Source of the DNA: Mycobacterium sp. 1423905.2 | GTDB taxonomy: Bacteria > Actinomycetota > Actinomycetes > Mycobacteriales > Mycobacteriaceae | Reading direction: 5' to 3' | NCBI RefSeq assembly: GCF_001673155.1 | Contig: NZ_LZLE01000338.1 | Span: 1-55,556, forward strand | Length of the DNA: 55,556 bases | Shown here: in pieces, positions 16,864 to 26,698 of the stretch | How the letters are laid out: every line of letters begins with the position of its first letter | Position numbering within the stretch: position 1 is the first letter of the stretch | The notes under the pieces: model-generated | Seen by the model: only the letters and a program-made list of their open reading frames with translations | Databases searched by the model: none | Told to the model about the DNA's origin: nothing | Translations under genes and position numbers: made by a program

Positions 16864-17003
16864 CGCAACCCAATCGTGTCAGGCGCCCGCAATCCCAGCG
16901 GCTTCCCCTCCGCTGGCACCAACGAGTGCATACAAAGAGGAGAATAGCGGGACTAGTGGGGTTACTGGTACTGGTGGGGGACAACTAGTTCAAAAAACTT
17001 GAA

Positions 17004-17885
17004 TTATTCCGATGTAATTCTTAGCTGCTCAGAGCGGGTTTTGGCGGCCTGGACGGCGGCGTCCACGGTCGCCCGAAATCCGCCTCGTTCCAGCTCGCGC
17101 AGCGCCGCTGCGGTGGTCCCGCCGGGCGAGACGATCGACGCCCGCAGCTCGAAGGCTGAGGTGTCCACCCGCAGCGGCTCACCGTCGGCCTGGTCGCGGT
17201 CTTGGTCCATCCGTTCCAGCAGCATGGCCGCCGCTCCAGCCATGGTCTGCACGGCCAGGTCGTTGGCGACCGGCCTGCTGATGCCGACCGCCACCGCCGC
17301 CTCGACCAGAGCTTCCACCAGCAGCAGGAAATACGCCGGGCCCGAGCCGGACACGGCGGTCACCGCGTCCATCTGCGATTCCGGGACGGTGAGCACACCG
17401 CCGACGGCGTCGAACAGTGCCGATGCCTCGGCGAGCTGTTCGGCGGAGACGAATCGGCCTTTGGCCAGGGCGGTGACGCCGGCGCCCACCAGCGCGGCCG
17501 CGTTGGGCATCGCCCGGATGACGGGGGTTCCGGCGGGCAGCTTGGACTCGAAATAGGTGATCGTGATGCCGGCGGCCACGGTGATGAACACCTGTTCGGC
17601 GCTGTCGTTGTCGGCGGCCACGGCCGCGTTCGCCAAGTCCCCCATCACCGCCTCGACGTCGGCGGGTTTGACGGCGACCACCACGAAAGTCGCGCTTTCC
17701 ACCGCGTCCTGCACCGACGTCACCCGCACCGAGTACGTCTGCGCCAGATATTTGGCGCGATCCGGCATCCGCTCGGCGACCACTAGGTCCTTGACCTGCC
17801 GCCCGGCCCGCAACAGGCCCGCGAGCAGGGCCTCGCCCATGCTGCCTCCGCCGATGATCGCGATTCGTGCCATGCCGGAAAGCAT
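17004..17885 (-). CDS. proC: Pyrroline-5-carboxylate reductase
   Basis: Last step of proline synthesis: reduces 1-pyrroline-5-carboxylate with NAD(P)H. 293 residues. N-terminal Rossmann motif IAIIGGGSMGEALLAGLL, AVKPADVE, and the substrate-binding signature VTAVSGSGPAYFLLLVEALVEAA, then SPGGTTAAALRELERGG. ATG at 17885 is preceded by GAGGTG 6 bases upstream; an ATG four codons later is possible. Its upstream neighbour is the thioesterase gene, 24 bp away. Confidence 0.95.
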   Translation of the reverse strand: MLSGMARIAIIGGGSMGEALLAGLLRAGRQVKDLVVAERMPDRAKYLAQTYSVRVTSVQDAVESATFVVVAVKPADVEAVMGDLANAAVAADNDSAEQVFITVAAGITITYFESKLPAGTPVIRAMPNAAALVGAGVTALAKGRFVSAEQLAEASALFDAVGGVLTVPESQMDAVTAVSGSGPAYFLLLVEALVEAAVAVGISRPVANDLAVQTMAGAAAMLLERMDQDRDQADGEPLRVDTSAFELRASIVSPGGTTAAALRELERGGFRATVDAAVQAAKTRSEQLRITSE

Positions 17886-17909
17886 GTCAGACACCTCGGC
17901 CTCGACGGG

Positions 17910-18743
17910 CTACCGGGCGGCGGGCACCATCGCCAGTTGGCGCGACTGCGCGACCAGACGACCGGCTTGGTCGACGACGATGTGGTCCTCGTCGAACCAG
18001 TCGTGCCCGATCTCGACGCAGGTGCACACCACGCGCAGCCAGCCGTCCACCGGCAAGGCGCGCAGGAACGCGGTCAGCTGCACAGTCGGCGCCCAGCCAG
18101 TGCGATCCACCGCGAAGGTGACCGGCGCCGAAAGGTCGCCGCACATCAACGCGAACAGGGCGTCGGGAGCCACCCCGCGCGGCCGCGCCCACATCTGCAG
18201 CATCGGCGGCCGGCCGGACCACCCTTCGTTGGCGGGCTCCATCGTCGACAACAGGGGCCGCACGTCGCAACCTTCGCCCAGGTGCACCAGACCCGCGAGC
18301 CGGTGCCCGGCTCCGATCGGCGCCACATCCTCGGGCGGTTCCGGGGCCATCAGGTCCAGCACCGGGTTCGCCGACAGCAGCGGAGCAGTGGTCCCGCCCG
18401 GGAGATGGTGTTCCGGCTCGCCCAGCGTGACCACGGCGTGCACTGCCGTGCGCTCCCCCTGGTTCAGCTCGACGTCGACCACGCTGATGCGGCGGCCTCG
18501 CTTCCGGATGGAGGTCAGCAGCTGCATCGGCCCGGGGTCGGGCGCCCACAGAAAGTTCGCCGACACCGCGACCGGCTGCTGGTCGGGTCCGGCACCCGCG
18601 GTGCGCGCGGCGTTGGCGCACAGCGCGACCATGGCGCCGCCATGCACCTTGGGACCGATGGTCCAGTGCTCGTTGAGCTCGCCGGCGTAAGCGCCGGGCC
18701 CTACCTCCCGCAAGGTCATCGCGGTGGTGAATAACGCGTTCAT
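17910..18743 (-). CDS. Acyl-CoA thioesterase-like double hot-dog protein (Rv0499-like)
   Basis: 277 residues in two hot-dog repeats. The N-terminal repeat has WTIGPKVHGGAMVALCANAA (hot-dog helix) and VSANFLWAPDPG. The C-terminal repeat has FALMCGDLSAPVTFAVDRTGWAPTVQLTAFLRALPVDGWLRV. Such TesB/4HBT proteins hydrolyse acyl-CoA thioesters; the natural substrate is unknown. ATG at 18743 with AGGAGA just upstream sets the start; the open frame runs on to 19406 but that part is an antisense-frame shadow of the isomerase gene. Confidence 0.85.
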   Translation of the reverse strand: MNALFTTAMTLREVGPGAYAGELNEHWTIGPKVHGGAMVALCANAARTAGAGPDQQPVAVSANFLWAPDPGPMQLLTSIRKRGRRISVVDVELNQGERTAVHAVVTLGEPEHHLPGGTTAPLLSANPVLDLMAPEPPEDVAPIGAGHRLAGLVHLGEGCDVRPLLSTMEPANEGWSGRPPMLQMWARPRGVAPDALFALMCGDLSAPVTFAVDRTGWAPTVQLTAFLRALPVDGWLRVVCTCVEIGHDWFDEDHIVVDQAGRLVAQSRQLAMVPAAR

Positions 18744-18756
18744 GGTCTCCTGGGGG

Positions 18757-19599
18757 TCAGCGCAGCAGATGAGTGCGAGCGAATTGCAACGACTCGGCCA
18801 GCATGGTCTCGCGCTCACTGGCCGACCGCGCCGACGAGGTCGACACCTCGAGGATGACGTGCCCGTTGAACGCCCCACTCGCCAGGCTCTGGCACACCTC
18901 GGCGGTCGGCTGGGTGCCACGGCCGGGCACCAGGTGCTCATCGGCGGGCAACCCACTGCCGTCACACAGGTGCAGGTGGACCAGGCCCGCACCCATCCGC
19001 GACGCCATGTCCAGGGCGTCGCTGCCGGCGGTGGAGGTGTGCGACAGGTCCAGGGTGTAGTGGGCGTGGTTGCCGTCCAGCGGGTCGTAGGACGGGGAGA
19101 ACGCCGAGATCGCCGGCCCGGGTCCGCCGCCGCGCCGGCGCATGCGTTCCCGGGACTGGTCGGCGCCGAAGAACCGATCCGCGCGGAACGGGAACATGTT
19201 CTCCACGGCCACCAGCACCCCGCTGGTGTCTTCCAGGGCCGCCACCTGCTCGGTGAATCCTTCGGCGTACCGCCGTTGCCAGCGAAAGGGCGGGTGTACC
19301 ACCACGGTCTGAGCGCCCAGCTCCTCCGCGGCCCGCACACTGCGGTCCAGCTTGGGAATCGGGTTGGCGCCCCAGACCCGTTGGGAGATGAGCAAACACG
19401 GCGCATGCACCGACAACACCGGCATCCGGTAGCGCTGCGACAGCTTCCTGACCGCGCCGACGTCCTGGCTGACCGACTCGCCCCAAACCATCAACTCGAC
19501 CCCGTCGTAGCCCAGCCGGGCGGCATAGTCGAAAGCTGCCTCGGCCCGCAACGGGTACACGGATGCTGTCGACAGGCCGACTTTGATTGCTGGGCGCAC
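18757..19599 (-). CDS. Sugar phosphate isomerase/epimerase-like TIM barrel (Rv0498-like)
   Basis: 280-residue xylose-isomerase-like (AP endonuclease 2) barrel. Strands and metal ligands are visible: VGLSTASVYPL, YDGVELMVWGE, VLSVHAPCLL, VVVHPPFRWQ, VAVENMFPF, YTLDLSHTSTAG, LVHLHLCDGSG and VILEVSTSS. His and Glu/Asp at strand ends would bind a divalent metal. Substrate unknown. GTG at 19599. It sits 16 bp after the membrane-protein gene and 13 bp before the thioesterase gene, suggesting one operon from ppx to proC. Confidence 0.85.
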   Translation of the reverse strand: MRPAIKVGLSTASVYPLRAEAAFDYAARLGYDGVELMVWGESVSQDVGAVRKLSQRYRMPVLSVHAPCLLISQRVWGANPIPKLDRSVRAAEELGAQTVVVHPPFRWQRRYAEGFTEQVAALEDTSGVLVAVENMFPFRADRFFGADQSRERMRRRGGGPGPAISAFSPSYDPLDGNHAHYTLDLSHTSTAGSDALDMASRMGAGLVHLHLCDGSGLPADEHLVPGRGTQPTAEVCQSLASGAFNGHVILEVSTSSARSASERETMLAESLQFARTHLLR

Positions 19600-19615
19600 A
19601 GTGGGTGGTGGGCGC

Positions 19616-20680
19616 CTAACCCGACTGCAACAGCGCCAAGGGCCCCAGGGTGATCAGTGCCCCCACGGCAACTGCGATCAACGTGCTGGCGATGTCTTCG
19701 GTCTTGCGGACCACCCGCACCCCGACCACCAGGCCGAGGATGACCAGCACCGAGAGCACCAGGGCCACGATGCTGTTCCAGCGCCACAGCTGATCGAAGG
19801 CGATGAACAGGCCGGCGCCGAACGCGACGGCCAGGATCGACTGCAAGACGATGACCGCGCCGCGCCACAGTGCGGTCAGCGTCCCCGTGGTCTGCCCGGT
19901 GTGTTCGGCTTCCTCCTGGTCGCGGTCCTCTTCTTCGTCGAACACCGACGGCGCCTGCTCACTGCGCCGACGAGCCACCTCGTCGGCCAGCGACTGCCCG
20001 CCGAACAAGGTCCCTTCAGAGCCGTGCAGGTAGGAACGCACGTACGCGGAGTCTTCGGCCGTCTCCTCCGCCGTCGTGGCGGGCACGTCGCCGTCGGCGA
20101 GGTCGACCGAGGTGTCGACCGAGGTGTCGCCGTAGTGCTCCACCGGGTCTGGGCTCATGTCCTCGGCGCCGGATTGCCCGCGCCGGTCGGCGTCCGCGTC
20201 GTCGCTGTAGCGCAGTGGGCGCGGATATTCGCTGCGTTCGGGGCCGGTTCCGCGCCGGGTCACCGGGTCGGACTTGGGCCAGCGCGGCTCCGGCTCCGAC
20301 CAATACGCGCTTTTGGCCGGTTGGTCGGGAACCGCTTCGGCGACGTCGTCTGACACCGTCTCGGGCGCTTGCCCGACGGGCTCGTCGAGGACCGGTTCGG
20401 GAGCCGGTTGCGGCGCGGGCTCGGCCACCGCCACCCGGCCGTTGCCTGGCTCGGACGCCTCTGGCGCCGGCGGCGCCGTGCGGGTCTCGCGCGGCTCGTC
20501 CCGGATGACCGGAATTTCGCCGGTCAGTTCGGCGACGGTGACCGCGTCGCTGTCACCGCGGCGCCGGCGTCGGCGCCGGGTGGGCGCGGGCGCGCCGATG
20601 TTCCCGTTCCTGGCCAGCAGTTCAGCGACCGAGATTTGCCGGGTGGCGCCGTCCTCGGTCTCGGAGTGGGGTCCGGTCAT
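19616..20680 (-). CDS. Membrane protein with long acidic cytoplasmic domain (Rv0497-like)
   Basis: 354 residues. The first 255 are hydrophilic, acidic and Pro/Glu-rich with Thr/Ser clusters ([24 protein letters not shown]). Three membrane helices follow: [44 protein letters not shown] and [19 protein letters not shown]. An Arg cluster ([12 protein letters not shown]) lies near residue 35. The M. tuberculosis counterpart Rv0497 is a reported Ser/Thr kinase substrate; here that is family knowledge. ATG overlaps the ppx stop by 4 bases, so it is coupled to it. Confidence 0.85.
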   Translation of the reverse strand: MTGPHSETEDGATRQISVAELLARNGNIGAPAPTRRRRRRRGDSDAVTVAELTGEIPVIRDEPRETRTAPPAPEASEPGNGRVAVAEPAPQPAPEPVLDEPVGQAPETVSDDVAEAVPDQPAKSAYWSEPEPRWPKSDPVTRRGTGPERSEYPRPLRYSDDADADRRGQSGAEDMSPDPVEHYGDTSVDTSVDLADGDVPATTAEETAEDSAYVRSYLHGSEGTLFGGQSLADEVARRRSEQAPSVFDEEEDRDQEEAEHTGQTTGTLTALWRGAVIVLQSILAVAFGAGLFIAFDQLWRWNSIVALVLSVLVILGLVVGVRVVRKTEDIASTLIAVAVGALITLGPLALLQSG

Positions 20681-21711
20681 GGTTTGTTGCCTCTCGATCG
20701 GTTAGCTGCCATCCGATCACCTACCTGACCTTTAGCATCGCGCACCGAAGTCTCTACAGCCGAAGAATCCATGAACGCGGTCCCGTCGGCTTCACTGTCG
20801 AGTTTGCGCAAGATGAGACCCTCCCGTAGCGCCCACGGGCAGATGTCCACCGCTTCTATCGACAGCGCACGCATGCTTGCTTCCGCCACCAGAGCACCCG
20901 CCACAATCTGCGGCGCGCGCTCGGCGCTCACCCCTTCCAGTTCTGCCCGATCAGCGGTCGTCATCCTAGAGATGAAAGATATGAGTTGTCTGAGGCCATT
21001 GGCCGTGAGCGTCCTCTTCACCCGCGGACCGTCCGCCGACGGTGCCGCCCCGGTGAGGCGGGCCAGCGATCGGAAGGTCTTCGACGTTGCCACCGCCAAG
21101 TCGGGTTCGCCGGCCTCCAGAACGGTCGCGCTGGCCTCGGCGAGCTCGGCATCCAGCCAATCGCGCAGCATGCCCACCCGCCGACGGCCCGGCGGATCGT
21201 CCGGCAGCCATTCCCGGGTCAGCCGCCCCGCCCCCAGCGGCAACGACAACGCCACCTCGGGTTCCTCGTCGACGCCGCTGGACAGCTCCAGCGATCCGCC
21301 ACCGATGTCCAGGTTGATGATCCGACCCGCGCTCCACCCGTACCACCGGCGCACCGCGAGGAAGGTGAGGCGTGACTCGTCGACGCCGCGCAACGCCACC
21401 AGTTCGACGCCGGTTTCTTTGCGGACGCGAGCCAGCACGTCCTCGGAGTTCTCGGCGTCGCGCACCGCCGAAGTGGCGAAGGCCATTAGCTCGCTGCAGC
21501 CCGAGCTGACCGCGATCTTGGCGAACTCGTCGATCGTGGAGATCAACTTGTCGGCACCGCGTTTGGTGAGCTTGCCCGAGCTGTCGGTGGCCTCGGCCAG
21601 GCGCAGCGTCGCCTTCGTCGAGCTCATCGGGGTCGGGTGCCCGCCACGGTGAGCATCGACCACCAACAGGTGGACCGTGTTGCTCCCCACGTCCAACACA
21701 CCCAATCGCAC
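20677..21711 (-). CDS. Exopolyphosphatase / pppGpp phosphohydrolase family protein (Rv0496-like)
   Basis: 344 residues of the Ppx/GppA actin-like ATPase fold: [18 protein letters not shown] (phosphate-1), [31 protein letters not shown] (phosphate-2), and [21 protein letters not shown]. It hydrolyses polyphosphate and possibly (p)ppGpp, tying the operon to phosphate and stringent metabolism. GTG at 21711 starts exactly at the domain, as in other actinobacterial Ppx1 proteins; the longer frame to 21837 overlaps the divergent promoter. Called Ppx1 in M. tuberculosis. Confidence 0.9.
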   Translation of the reverse strand: MRLGVLDVGSNTVHLLVVDAHRGGHPTPMSSTKATLRLAEATDSSGKLTKRGADKLISTIDEFAKIAVSSGCSELMAFATSAVRDAENSEDVLARVRKETGVELVALRGVDESRLTFLAVRRWYGWSAGRIINLDIGGGSLELSSGVDEEPEVALSLPLGAGRLTREWLPDDPPGRRRVGMLRDWLDAELAEASATVLEAGEPDLAVATSKTFRSLARLTGAAPSADGPRVKRTLTANGLRQLISFISRMTTADRAELEGVSAERAPQIVAGALVAEASMRALSIEAVDICPWALREGLILRKLDSEADGTAFMDSSAVETSVRDAKGQVGDRMAANRSRGNKP

Positions 21712-21817
21712 GGGAAACAACCTAGTCGGAGAAGGTTGCGGGAGTATCTCGACCCACGCCCGGCTCCCCCCGCGTCGCCGGGCGGGCCGAACCGAAAAGT
21801 GGTCTAACGTTGGAGCC

Positions 21818-22612
21818 GTGGCACATTCGCGCCCCACGCCGGCGCTTCCCGGGCAAGAGGTCGAATTGGATTTCGCCCGGGAATGGGTGGAGTTCTACGA
21901 CCCCGACAATCCCGAGCACCTGATCGCCGCGGACCTGACCTGGTTGCTGTCCCGGTGGACCTGCGTGTTCGGCACACCCGCCTGCCACGGCACGGTGGCC
22001 GGCCGCCCCGATGACGGTTGCTGTTCCCACGGAGCCTTCTTGTCCGACGACGACGACCGCGCGCGGTTGGACGACGCGGTGCAGAAGCTGACCGACGAGG
22101 ACTGGCAGTTCCGGGAGAAGGGCCTGGGCCGCAAGGGCTACCTCGAACTCGACGAGCATGACGGGCAGCCCTCCTTCCGCACCCGCAAACACAAGAACGC
22201 CTGCATCTTCCTCAACCGGCCCGGCTTTGCCGGTGGTATCGGCTGCGCGTTGCATAGCAAAGCTCTCAAGCTGGGGGTGCCACCGCTGACGATGAAGCCC
22301 GACGTGTGCTGGCAACTGCCTATCCGACGCAGCCAGGAGTGGATCACCCGCCCCGACGACACCGAGATTCTCAAGACCACCGTCACCGAGTACGACCGCC
22401 GCGGCTGGGGCTCGGGAGGCGCGGACCTGCACTGGTATTGCACCGGAGACCCGGGCGCACACGTGGGCGCCAAGCAGGTCTGGCAGACCCTGGCCGACGA
22501 GCTCACCGAACTGCTGGGCGAGAAGGCTTACGCCGAGCTGGCCGCAATGTGCAAGCGGCGCAGCCAATTAGGGTTGATCGCGGTGCATCCCGCGACCCGC
22601 GCCGCGCAATAG
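21818..22612 (+). CDS. Conserved cysteine-rich protein (Rv0495c-like)
   Basis: 264-residue soluble protein conserved across mycobacteria with no function I can assign. Cysteines occur in a pattern that suggests metal or redox chemistry: [40 protein letters not shown] and [10 protein letters not shown]. Otherwise it is rich in acidic and aromatic residues. GTG at 21818 has GGAG 4 bases upstream. Divergent from ppx (106 bp apart) and convergent with the FadR-type regulator, 8 bp between stops. A YkgJ-like metal-binding fold is possible but unproven. Confidence 0.8.
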   Translation: MAHSRPTPALPGQEVELDFAREWVEFYDPDNPEHLIAADLTWLLSRWTCVFGTPACHGTVAGRPDDGCCSHGAFLSDDDDRARLDDAVQKLTDEDWQFREKGLGRKGYLELDEHDGQPSFRTRKHKNACIFLNRPGFAGGIGCALHSKALKLGVPPLTMKPDVCWQLPIRRSQEWITRPDDTEILKTTVTEYDRRGWGSGGADLHWYCTGDPGAHVGAKQVWQTLADELTELLGEKAYAELAAMCKRRSQLGLIAVHPATRAAQ

Positions 22613-22620
22613 CGCGCCGG

Positions 22621-23343
22621 TCAGCCGCCGTTGTCCTTGGTGTAAGCGAGCACCATGCGCAGGGCGCTGGCGTTCAGATACGTTTCGACGGCGGTAGCCG
22701 CCGCGGGTGCATCCCGCGCCGCGACGGCGTCGGTGATCGCCCGCAGGTCCGCGACCACCGCATCGGCGTCCTCGTAGGCGCCGGTGAGTTCGTGTTCACG
22801 GCCGCCGAAGGCATGTTCTACCCAGCGGTACAGCAAACCCAACGCGCGGTTGCCGGTGCTGTGAATCAGCACGTGGAAGAAGGCCAGGTCGGCGGCTTGC
22901 CGCGCCCCCGCGGTGTCGGTTGCCTGCACCTCGCCCAGCGCGGCACGGAGCGCCTCGACGTCGTCGCCGGTGCTGCGGCCAGCGGCCAGGCGCCCGATCA
23001 GCGGACCCAGGGCCGCCCGGATTTCCAGCAATTCGACCAGGAACTCCGGCCCCAATTTGCGTACCAGGGCCTCGACCACCGCCGGATGGGTCAGTCCCTC
23101 CGGGTCCCGGACCACGTTGCCGCTGCCCTGCCGGGCTTCGATCAGCCCCATCTGCTGGAGCCGCGCCAAACCCTGCCGTAACGAGGTGCGGTTGACGTCG
23201 AACTGGTCGGCCAGGTCGCGCTCAGGCGGCAATGTCGAACCGGGCGGAAAAACGCCGTCGAGGATGGCGTCGGCGAGCTGCGCGGCGATCTGTTCATCGA
23301 CGCGCTGGCGTTCCGGCGGTTGCAGCGGACTTGACTGGTTCAT
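22621..23343 (-). CDS. GntR-family regulator, FadR (FCD) subfamily (Rv0494-like)
   Basis: 240 residues. Winged-helix GntR domain at about 12-80 ([64 protein letters not shown]). All-helical FCD ligand-binding domain at about 95-230 ([39 protein letters not shown]). The M. tuberculosis ortholog is described as starvation- and fatty-acid-responsive and self-regulating. ATG at 23343. Divergent from the three-gene lipid-oxidation-like operon, with a palindrome at the start codon. Confidence 0.92.
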   Translation of the reverse strand: MNQSSPLQPPERQRVDEQIAAQLADAILDGVFPPGSTLPPERDLADQFDVNRTSLRQGLARLQQMGLIEARQGSGNVVRDPEGLTHPAVVEALVRKLGPEFLVELLEIRAALGPLIGRLAAGRSTGDDVEALRAALGEVQATDTAGARQAADLAFFHVLIHSTGNRALGLLYRWVEHAFGGREHELTGAYEDADAVVADLRAITDAVAARDAPAAATAVETYLNASALRMVLAYTKDNGG

Positions 23344-23355
23344 TGGCTCAACCAA
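23343..23355. promoter_or_regulatory. Probable operator of the FadR-type regulator
   Basis: Palindrome TTGG-CTCAA-CCAA overlaps the first base of the regulator's start codon and lies 67 bp before the divergent operon. TTGG/CCAA arms fit the TGGTnn(g)ACCA-type sites of FadR/GntR proteins. Self-repression and control of the divergent operon are inferred. Confidence 0.55.
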
Positions 23356-23422
23356 TATAGTGGATGCCACCGGAGGTCCGAAACCACCGGCCGCCGCGTG
23401 TCGCCAATCGCAGGAGGAACAA

Positions 23423-24385
23423 GTGGACGACGAGATGAGGACGGCCGTCGCCCCGCGCTGGCGCGGCAAGCCGGGTCGATTGGAAGTCTGGTACGCCACC
23501 TTGTCCAATCCGGTGACCCGCGACGGCCTCTGGGTGCACTACGAGACGGTGGCACCCACTTCCGGGGTGCCCTACGCGCACGGCTGGGTGACCTGGTTTC
23601 CGGCAGACGCGCCACCACGCACGCAACGGTTCGGCCCACAGCCCGTGGAGCCGCCGACCGACCGGGCCTGGTTCGATGCGGCGGGCGCGCACGCCGGCCC
23701 GGAGGGACTGTCCGGGCGGGCCGGAGCATTCGGCTGGGAACTGTCCTGGAAGGACACCGCGGCGCCGTTGTGGACGTTTCCCCGGGTGGCCTGGGAACGT
23801 GAATTGCTGCCCGGCGCGCAGGTGGTGCTTGCCCCTACCGCCGACTTCACCGGTTCGTTGACCGTCGGCGAGACCAGTCACGTCGTCGACGGGTGGCGCG
23901 GTGCCGTCGCCCATATCTACGGACACGGCAACGCCAAGCGCTGGGCCTGGCTGCACGCCGACCTCGGCGACGGCGACGTCGTGGAAGCGGTGACCGCCGT
24001 GTCCCACAAACCCGGACTGCGCCGATTGGCGCCACTGGCCTTCGTCCGCTTCCGCATCGACGGAAAGGATTGGCCCGCAGGTCCCTTGCCGTCGCTGCGG
24101 TTACGCACGACGCTCGGTGTGCAGCACTGGCAACTCGAGGGACGCATCCGCGGGCGCCACGTGCTCATCCGCGTCGACCAGCCGCCGCACAAGTGCGTGA
24201 GTCTGCAATACACCGATCCCGACGGCGGCACCGCGGTATGCACCAACACCGAGCAGGCCGACATCCACATCGAGGTCGACGACCGGCGTTGGTCAGTGCT
24301 GGGCACCGGACATGCCGAAGTCGGCCTGCGCGGCGAGCAGGCTCCCATGGTCAACGAGAGGGTCAACGAAGGGACATCGTCATGA
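23423..24385 (+). CDS. Conserved hypothetical protein (Rv0493c-like), possibly lipocalin/AttH-like
   Basis: 320 residues, no named catalytic motif. Rich in Trp and beta-strand-forming segments ([63 protein letters not shown]) as in two-domain lipocalin-like proteins, which would bind or convert a hydrophobic ligand; this is a guess from pattern. GTG at 23423 has AGGAGGAAC upstream, one of the best ribosome sites in the window. Its TGA overlaps the next ATG (ATGA), so it is coupled to the small protein and the oxidoreductase behind it. Confidence 0.75.
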   Translation: MDDEMRTAVAPRWRGKPGRLEVWYATLSNPVTRDGLWVHYETVAPTSGVPYAHGWVTWFPADAPPRTQRFGPQPVEPPTDRAWFDAAGAHAGPEGLSGRAGAFGWELSWKDTAAPLWTFPRVAWERELLPGAQVVLAPTADFTGSLTVGETSHVVDGWRGAVAHIYGHGNAKRWAWLHADLGDGDVVEAVTAVSHKPGLRRLAPLAFVRFRIDGKDWPAGPLPSLRLRTTLGVQHWQLEGRIRGRHVLIRVDQPPHKCVSLQYTDPDGGTAVCTNTEQADIHIEVDDRRWSVLGTGHAEVGLRGEQAPMVNERVNEGTSS

Positions 24386-24723
24386 GTTTTGCTCTCGATC
24401 CGCCGCTGTTGTTCGTCTCCGGAGTGCTCGTCGAGCGCGGCGTGCCGCAGCGCCGCCGCGGGCTCGTCGAAGCCGCCATCCTTGGCATCTTTTTCGCCGG
24501 GTCCTTCGGGCTGTACCAGAACGTGCCCGGGCTGGGATTCCTGTGGCGAGCGTTCCGGGCTCGCAACGGTCGCGACTTCATGTGGAACAGCGGAGTTTTC
24601 GGCGTGGAGACCGACAAGGCGCAGTGGCCGTTGCACGCCGCCGCCGGGGGCATCTTCGCCACCTACCCGTTCTTCATCAAGTTCGGGCGCGCGCTCGGCC
24701 GTGTCCTGTCGACGCGGCCATGA
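24382..24723 (+). CDS. Small conserved protein in oxidoreductase operon (Rv0492A-like)
   Basis: 113 residues, unknown function. A hydrophobic stretch LVEAAILGIFFAGSFGLYQNVPGLGFLW could be a membrane anchor, and another, AAAGGIFATYPFFIKFGRALG, follows. ATGA overlaps at both ends couple it to the genes before and after. Small partners next to GMC oxidases sometimes serve as a membrane or gamma subunit, which would fit this position (inference). Confidence 0.75.
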   Translation: MSFALDPPLLFVSGVLVERGVPQRRRGLVEAAILGIFFAGSFGLYQNVPGLGFLWRAFRARNGRDFMWNSGVFGVETDKAQWPLHAAAGGIFATYPFFIKFGRALGRVLSTRP

Positions 24724-26588
24724 GCCGGTTGGCAGAGCGCGCGACGGCAGACTTCGGCACCGCACTACTGCCCGAGGAGCACGGCGGTCCGGCTCCGGCC
24801 GAGTTCGTCGAGCGCCTAGACCGCTACCTGGCGCGGATGCCGGTCACCTCTCGGCTGGCGGTGCGCGCCGGGCTGATGTCGCTGGCGGCGGCGAGCTACT
24901 TCACTACCGGACGCTCGCTGTCGCGGCTGAATCCCGTTGCGCGCGAACAGGTGCTGCGTCGCATCGCGGCACTGGGGCCGGATGCCGGTGCGGCGGTGGA
25001 CGGCATCAAGGTGATCGCGCTGCTGGCCAACGGTGCGGACGCCTACGCCCACGAACTGCTCAGCCGCGCCCAAGAGCAGCACGCGGTGCGGCCCGATGCG
25101 GCGCTGACCATCACCTCGGCGACCGAAAGCCCTTCGGTCCTTCACGCAGATGCGGTGATCGTCGGGTCCGGCGCCGGAGGCGCCATGGCCGCGCGCACCC
25201 TGGCGCGGGCCGGCCTGGACGTCGTCGTCTTGGAAGAGGGACGGCGCTGGACCGTTGAGGAGTTCCGCTCCACCCATCCGATCGACCGCTACGCCGGGCT
25301 GTATCGCGGCGCCGGCGCCACCGTCGCGGTCGGCCGCCCCTCGGTGGTGTTGCCGATGGGCCGCGCGGTCGGCGGCACCACCGTGGTCAACTCCGGCACC
25401 TGCTACCGGCCGCCGCTCTCGGTCCAGCGACGCTGGTGTGACGAGTTCGGTTTCGGCCTGGCCGACCCGGACCGCCTGGCCGGTCACCTCGACGATGTAG
25501 AACGCACCCTGCAAGTCGCACCGGCGCCGCGAGACATCATGGGCCGCAATGGGAATCTCCTGCTGAACGCCGCGCAGTCCTTGGGTTGGCAAGCCGCACC
25601 CATCCCACGCAACGCGCCGGGCTGTGAGGGCTGCTGCCAGTGCGCGATCGGCTGCCCGCACAACGCCAAGTTCGGGGTCCATCTCAACGCGCTGCCCCAA
25701 GCATGCGAGGCGGGCGCGCGGATCGTCTGCAACGCGCGCGTGGAACGGGTGCTGCATCAGCGTGGCTGCGCCCGCGGAGTGCGGGCCCGGCGCCCCGACG
25801 GCACCGCCGTCGACGTGCTGGCCGACATCGTCGTGGTGGCCGCCGGGGCCGTCGAAACGCCGATGTTGTTGCGGCGCAGCGGCCTTGGTGCCCATCCCCG
25901 AATTGGGCGCAACCTGGCACTGCATCCGGCGACGATGCTCGCCGGGCGCTTCGAGGATGACGTGTACGCCTGGCGCGGCGTGCTGCAGAGCGCGGCCGTC
26001 CACGAATTCCACGAGTCCGACGGGGTGCTGATCGAAGCGACCTCCACACCGCCGGGCATGGGGTCGATGGTGTTCCCCGGCTACGGCGCCGAATTGCTGG
26101 GCTGGCTGGACCGCGCCCCAAATATCGCAACGTTCGGCGCGATGGTGGCCGATCAGGGGGTGGGGTCGGTGCTGTCGCTGCGCGGGACACCGCTGGTGCG
26201 CTACGACATCGCCCCGGCCGATGTGGCCAAGTTGCGGGTGGCCATGGGCGCCATCGGTCGGTTGCTGTTCACCGCCGGCGCGGTCGAAGTCCTCACCGGC
26301 CTGCCCGGTGCGCGCACGGTGGCCTCGCCCGAGGCGCTGCAGGAGGCGTTGGAACGGTGCAGCCCGCGCGGCTTGCATTTGGCGGCGTTCCACCCGACCG
26401 GTACGGCGGCCGCCGGCGCCGACGAGGAGGTCTGCCCGGTCGATCCCACCGGTCGACTGCGCGGAATCGACGGCGCCTGGGTCGCCGACGCGTCGATTTT
26501 GCCCAGCTGCCCGGAAGTGAACCCGCAGGTGTCGATCATGGCGATGGCACTGGCGGTAGCCGACGAGATCGTCGGCGCGCGCGGCTAG
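24720..26588 (+). CDS. GMC-family FAD-dependent oxidoreductase (Rv0492c-like)
   Basis: 622-residue flavoprotein. FAD-binding dinucleotide fold VIVGSGAGGAMAARTLARAGLDVVVLE at about residue 145; GMC motif GRAVGGTTVVNSGTCYRPP; C-terminal catalytic region HLAAFHPTGTAAAG and DASILPSCPEVNPQVSIMAMA. A cluster CEGCCQCAIGCPHNAK looks like that of long-chain alcohol oxidases and cholesterol-oxidase-like GMC enzymes and may bind metal. A 130-residue helical N-terminal extension (LLPEEHGGPAPAEFVERLDRYLARMP) is also typical of fatty-alcohol oxidases. Likely substrate is a long-chain alcohol or sterol (inference), in line with FadR-type control. Confidence 0.88.
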   Translation: MSRLAERATADFGTALLPEEHGGPAPAEFVERLDRYLARMPVTSRLAVRAGLMSLAAASYFTTGRSLSRLNPVAREQVLRRIAALGPDAGAAVDGIKVIALLANGADAYAHELLSRAQEQHAVRPDAALTITSATESPSVLHADAVIVGSGAGGAMAARTLARAGLDVVVLEEGRRWTVEEFRSTHPIDRYAGLYRGAGATVAVGRPSVVLPMGRAVGGTTVVNSGTCYRPPLSVQRRWCDEFGFGLADPDRLAGHLDDVERTLQVAPAPRDIMGRNGNLLLNAAQSLGWQAAPIPRNAPGCEGCCQCAIGCPHNAKFGVHLNALPQACEAGARIVCNARVERVLHQRGCARGVRARRPDGTAVDVLADIVVVAAGAVETPMLLRRSGLGAHPRIGRNLALHPATMLAGRFEDDVYAWRGVLQSAAVHEFHESDGVLIEATSTPPGMGSMVFPGYGAELLGWLDRAPNIATFGAMVADQGVGSVLSLRGTPLVRYDIAPADVAKLRVAMGAIGRLLFTAGAVEVLTGLPGARTVASPEALQEALERCSPRGLHLAAFHPTGTAAAGADEEVCPVDPTGRLRGIDGAWVADASILPSCPEVNPQVSIMAMALAVADEIVGARG

Positions 26589-26604
26589 TCGACGGTGCGT
26601 CCTG

Positions 26605-26689
26605 GGCGCCGAGTGTGCATCCCGGGCGGCCCTAAGCCCGAAAGTCGGCCATCAGCGCAGACTCCGCGCCGTCAAGGCACACTCGCGCC
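26605..26689. terminator. Convergent-end inverted repeat between the GMC gene and regX3
   Basis: Arms GGCGCCGAGTGTGC (26605-26618) and GCACACTCGCGCC (26677-26689) pair except for one extra base; a smaller CGGGC/GCCCG stem lies inside (from 26623). It fills the 110-bp gap between convergent stops and shares the 11-mer GCACACTCGCG with the minisatellite at 11411. Confidence 0.5.
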
Positions 26690-26698
26690 GGGGACCAG

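Noticed and set aside
16987..17003. Terminator after proC (TTCAA...TTGAA)
   Set aside because: Only a 5-bp A/T stem around an A-run; too weak to call.
18744..19406. N-terminal extension of the thioesterase gene
   Set aside because: The sequence there is Arg/Pro/Ser-rich frame noise over the isomerase gene; ATG at 18743 with AGGAGA is the natural start.
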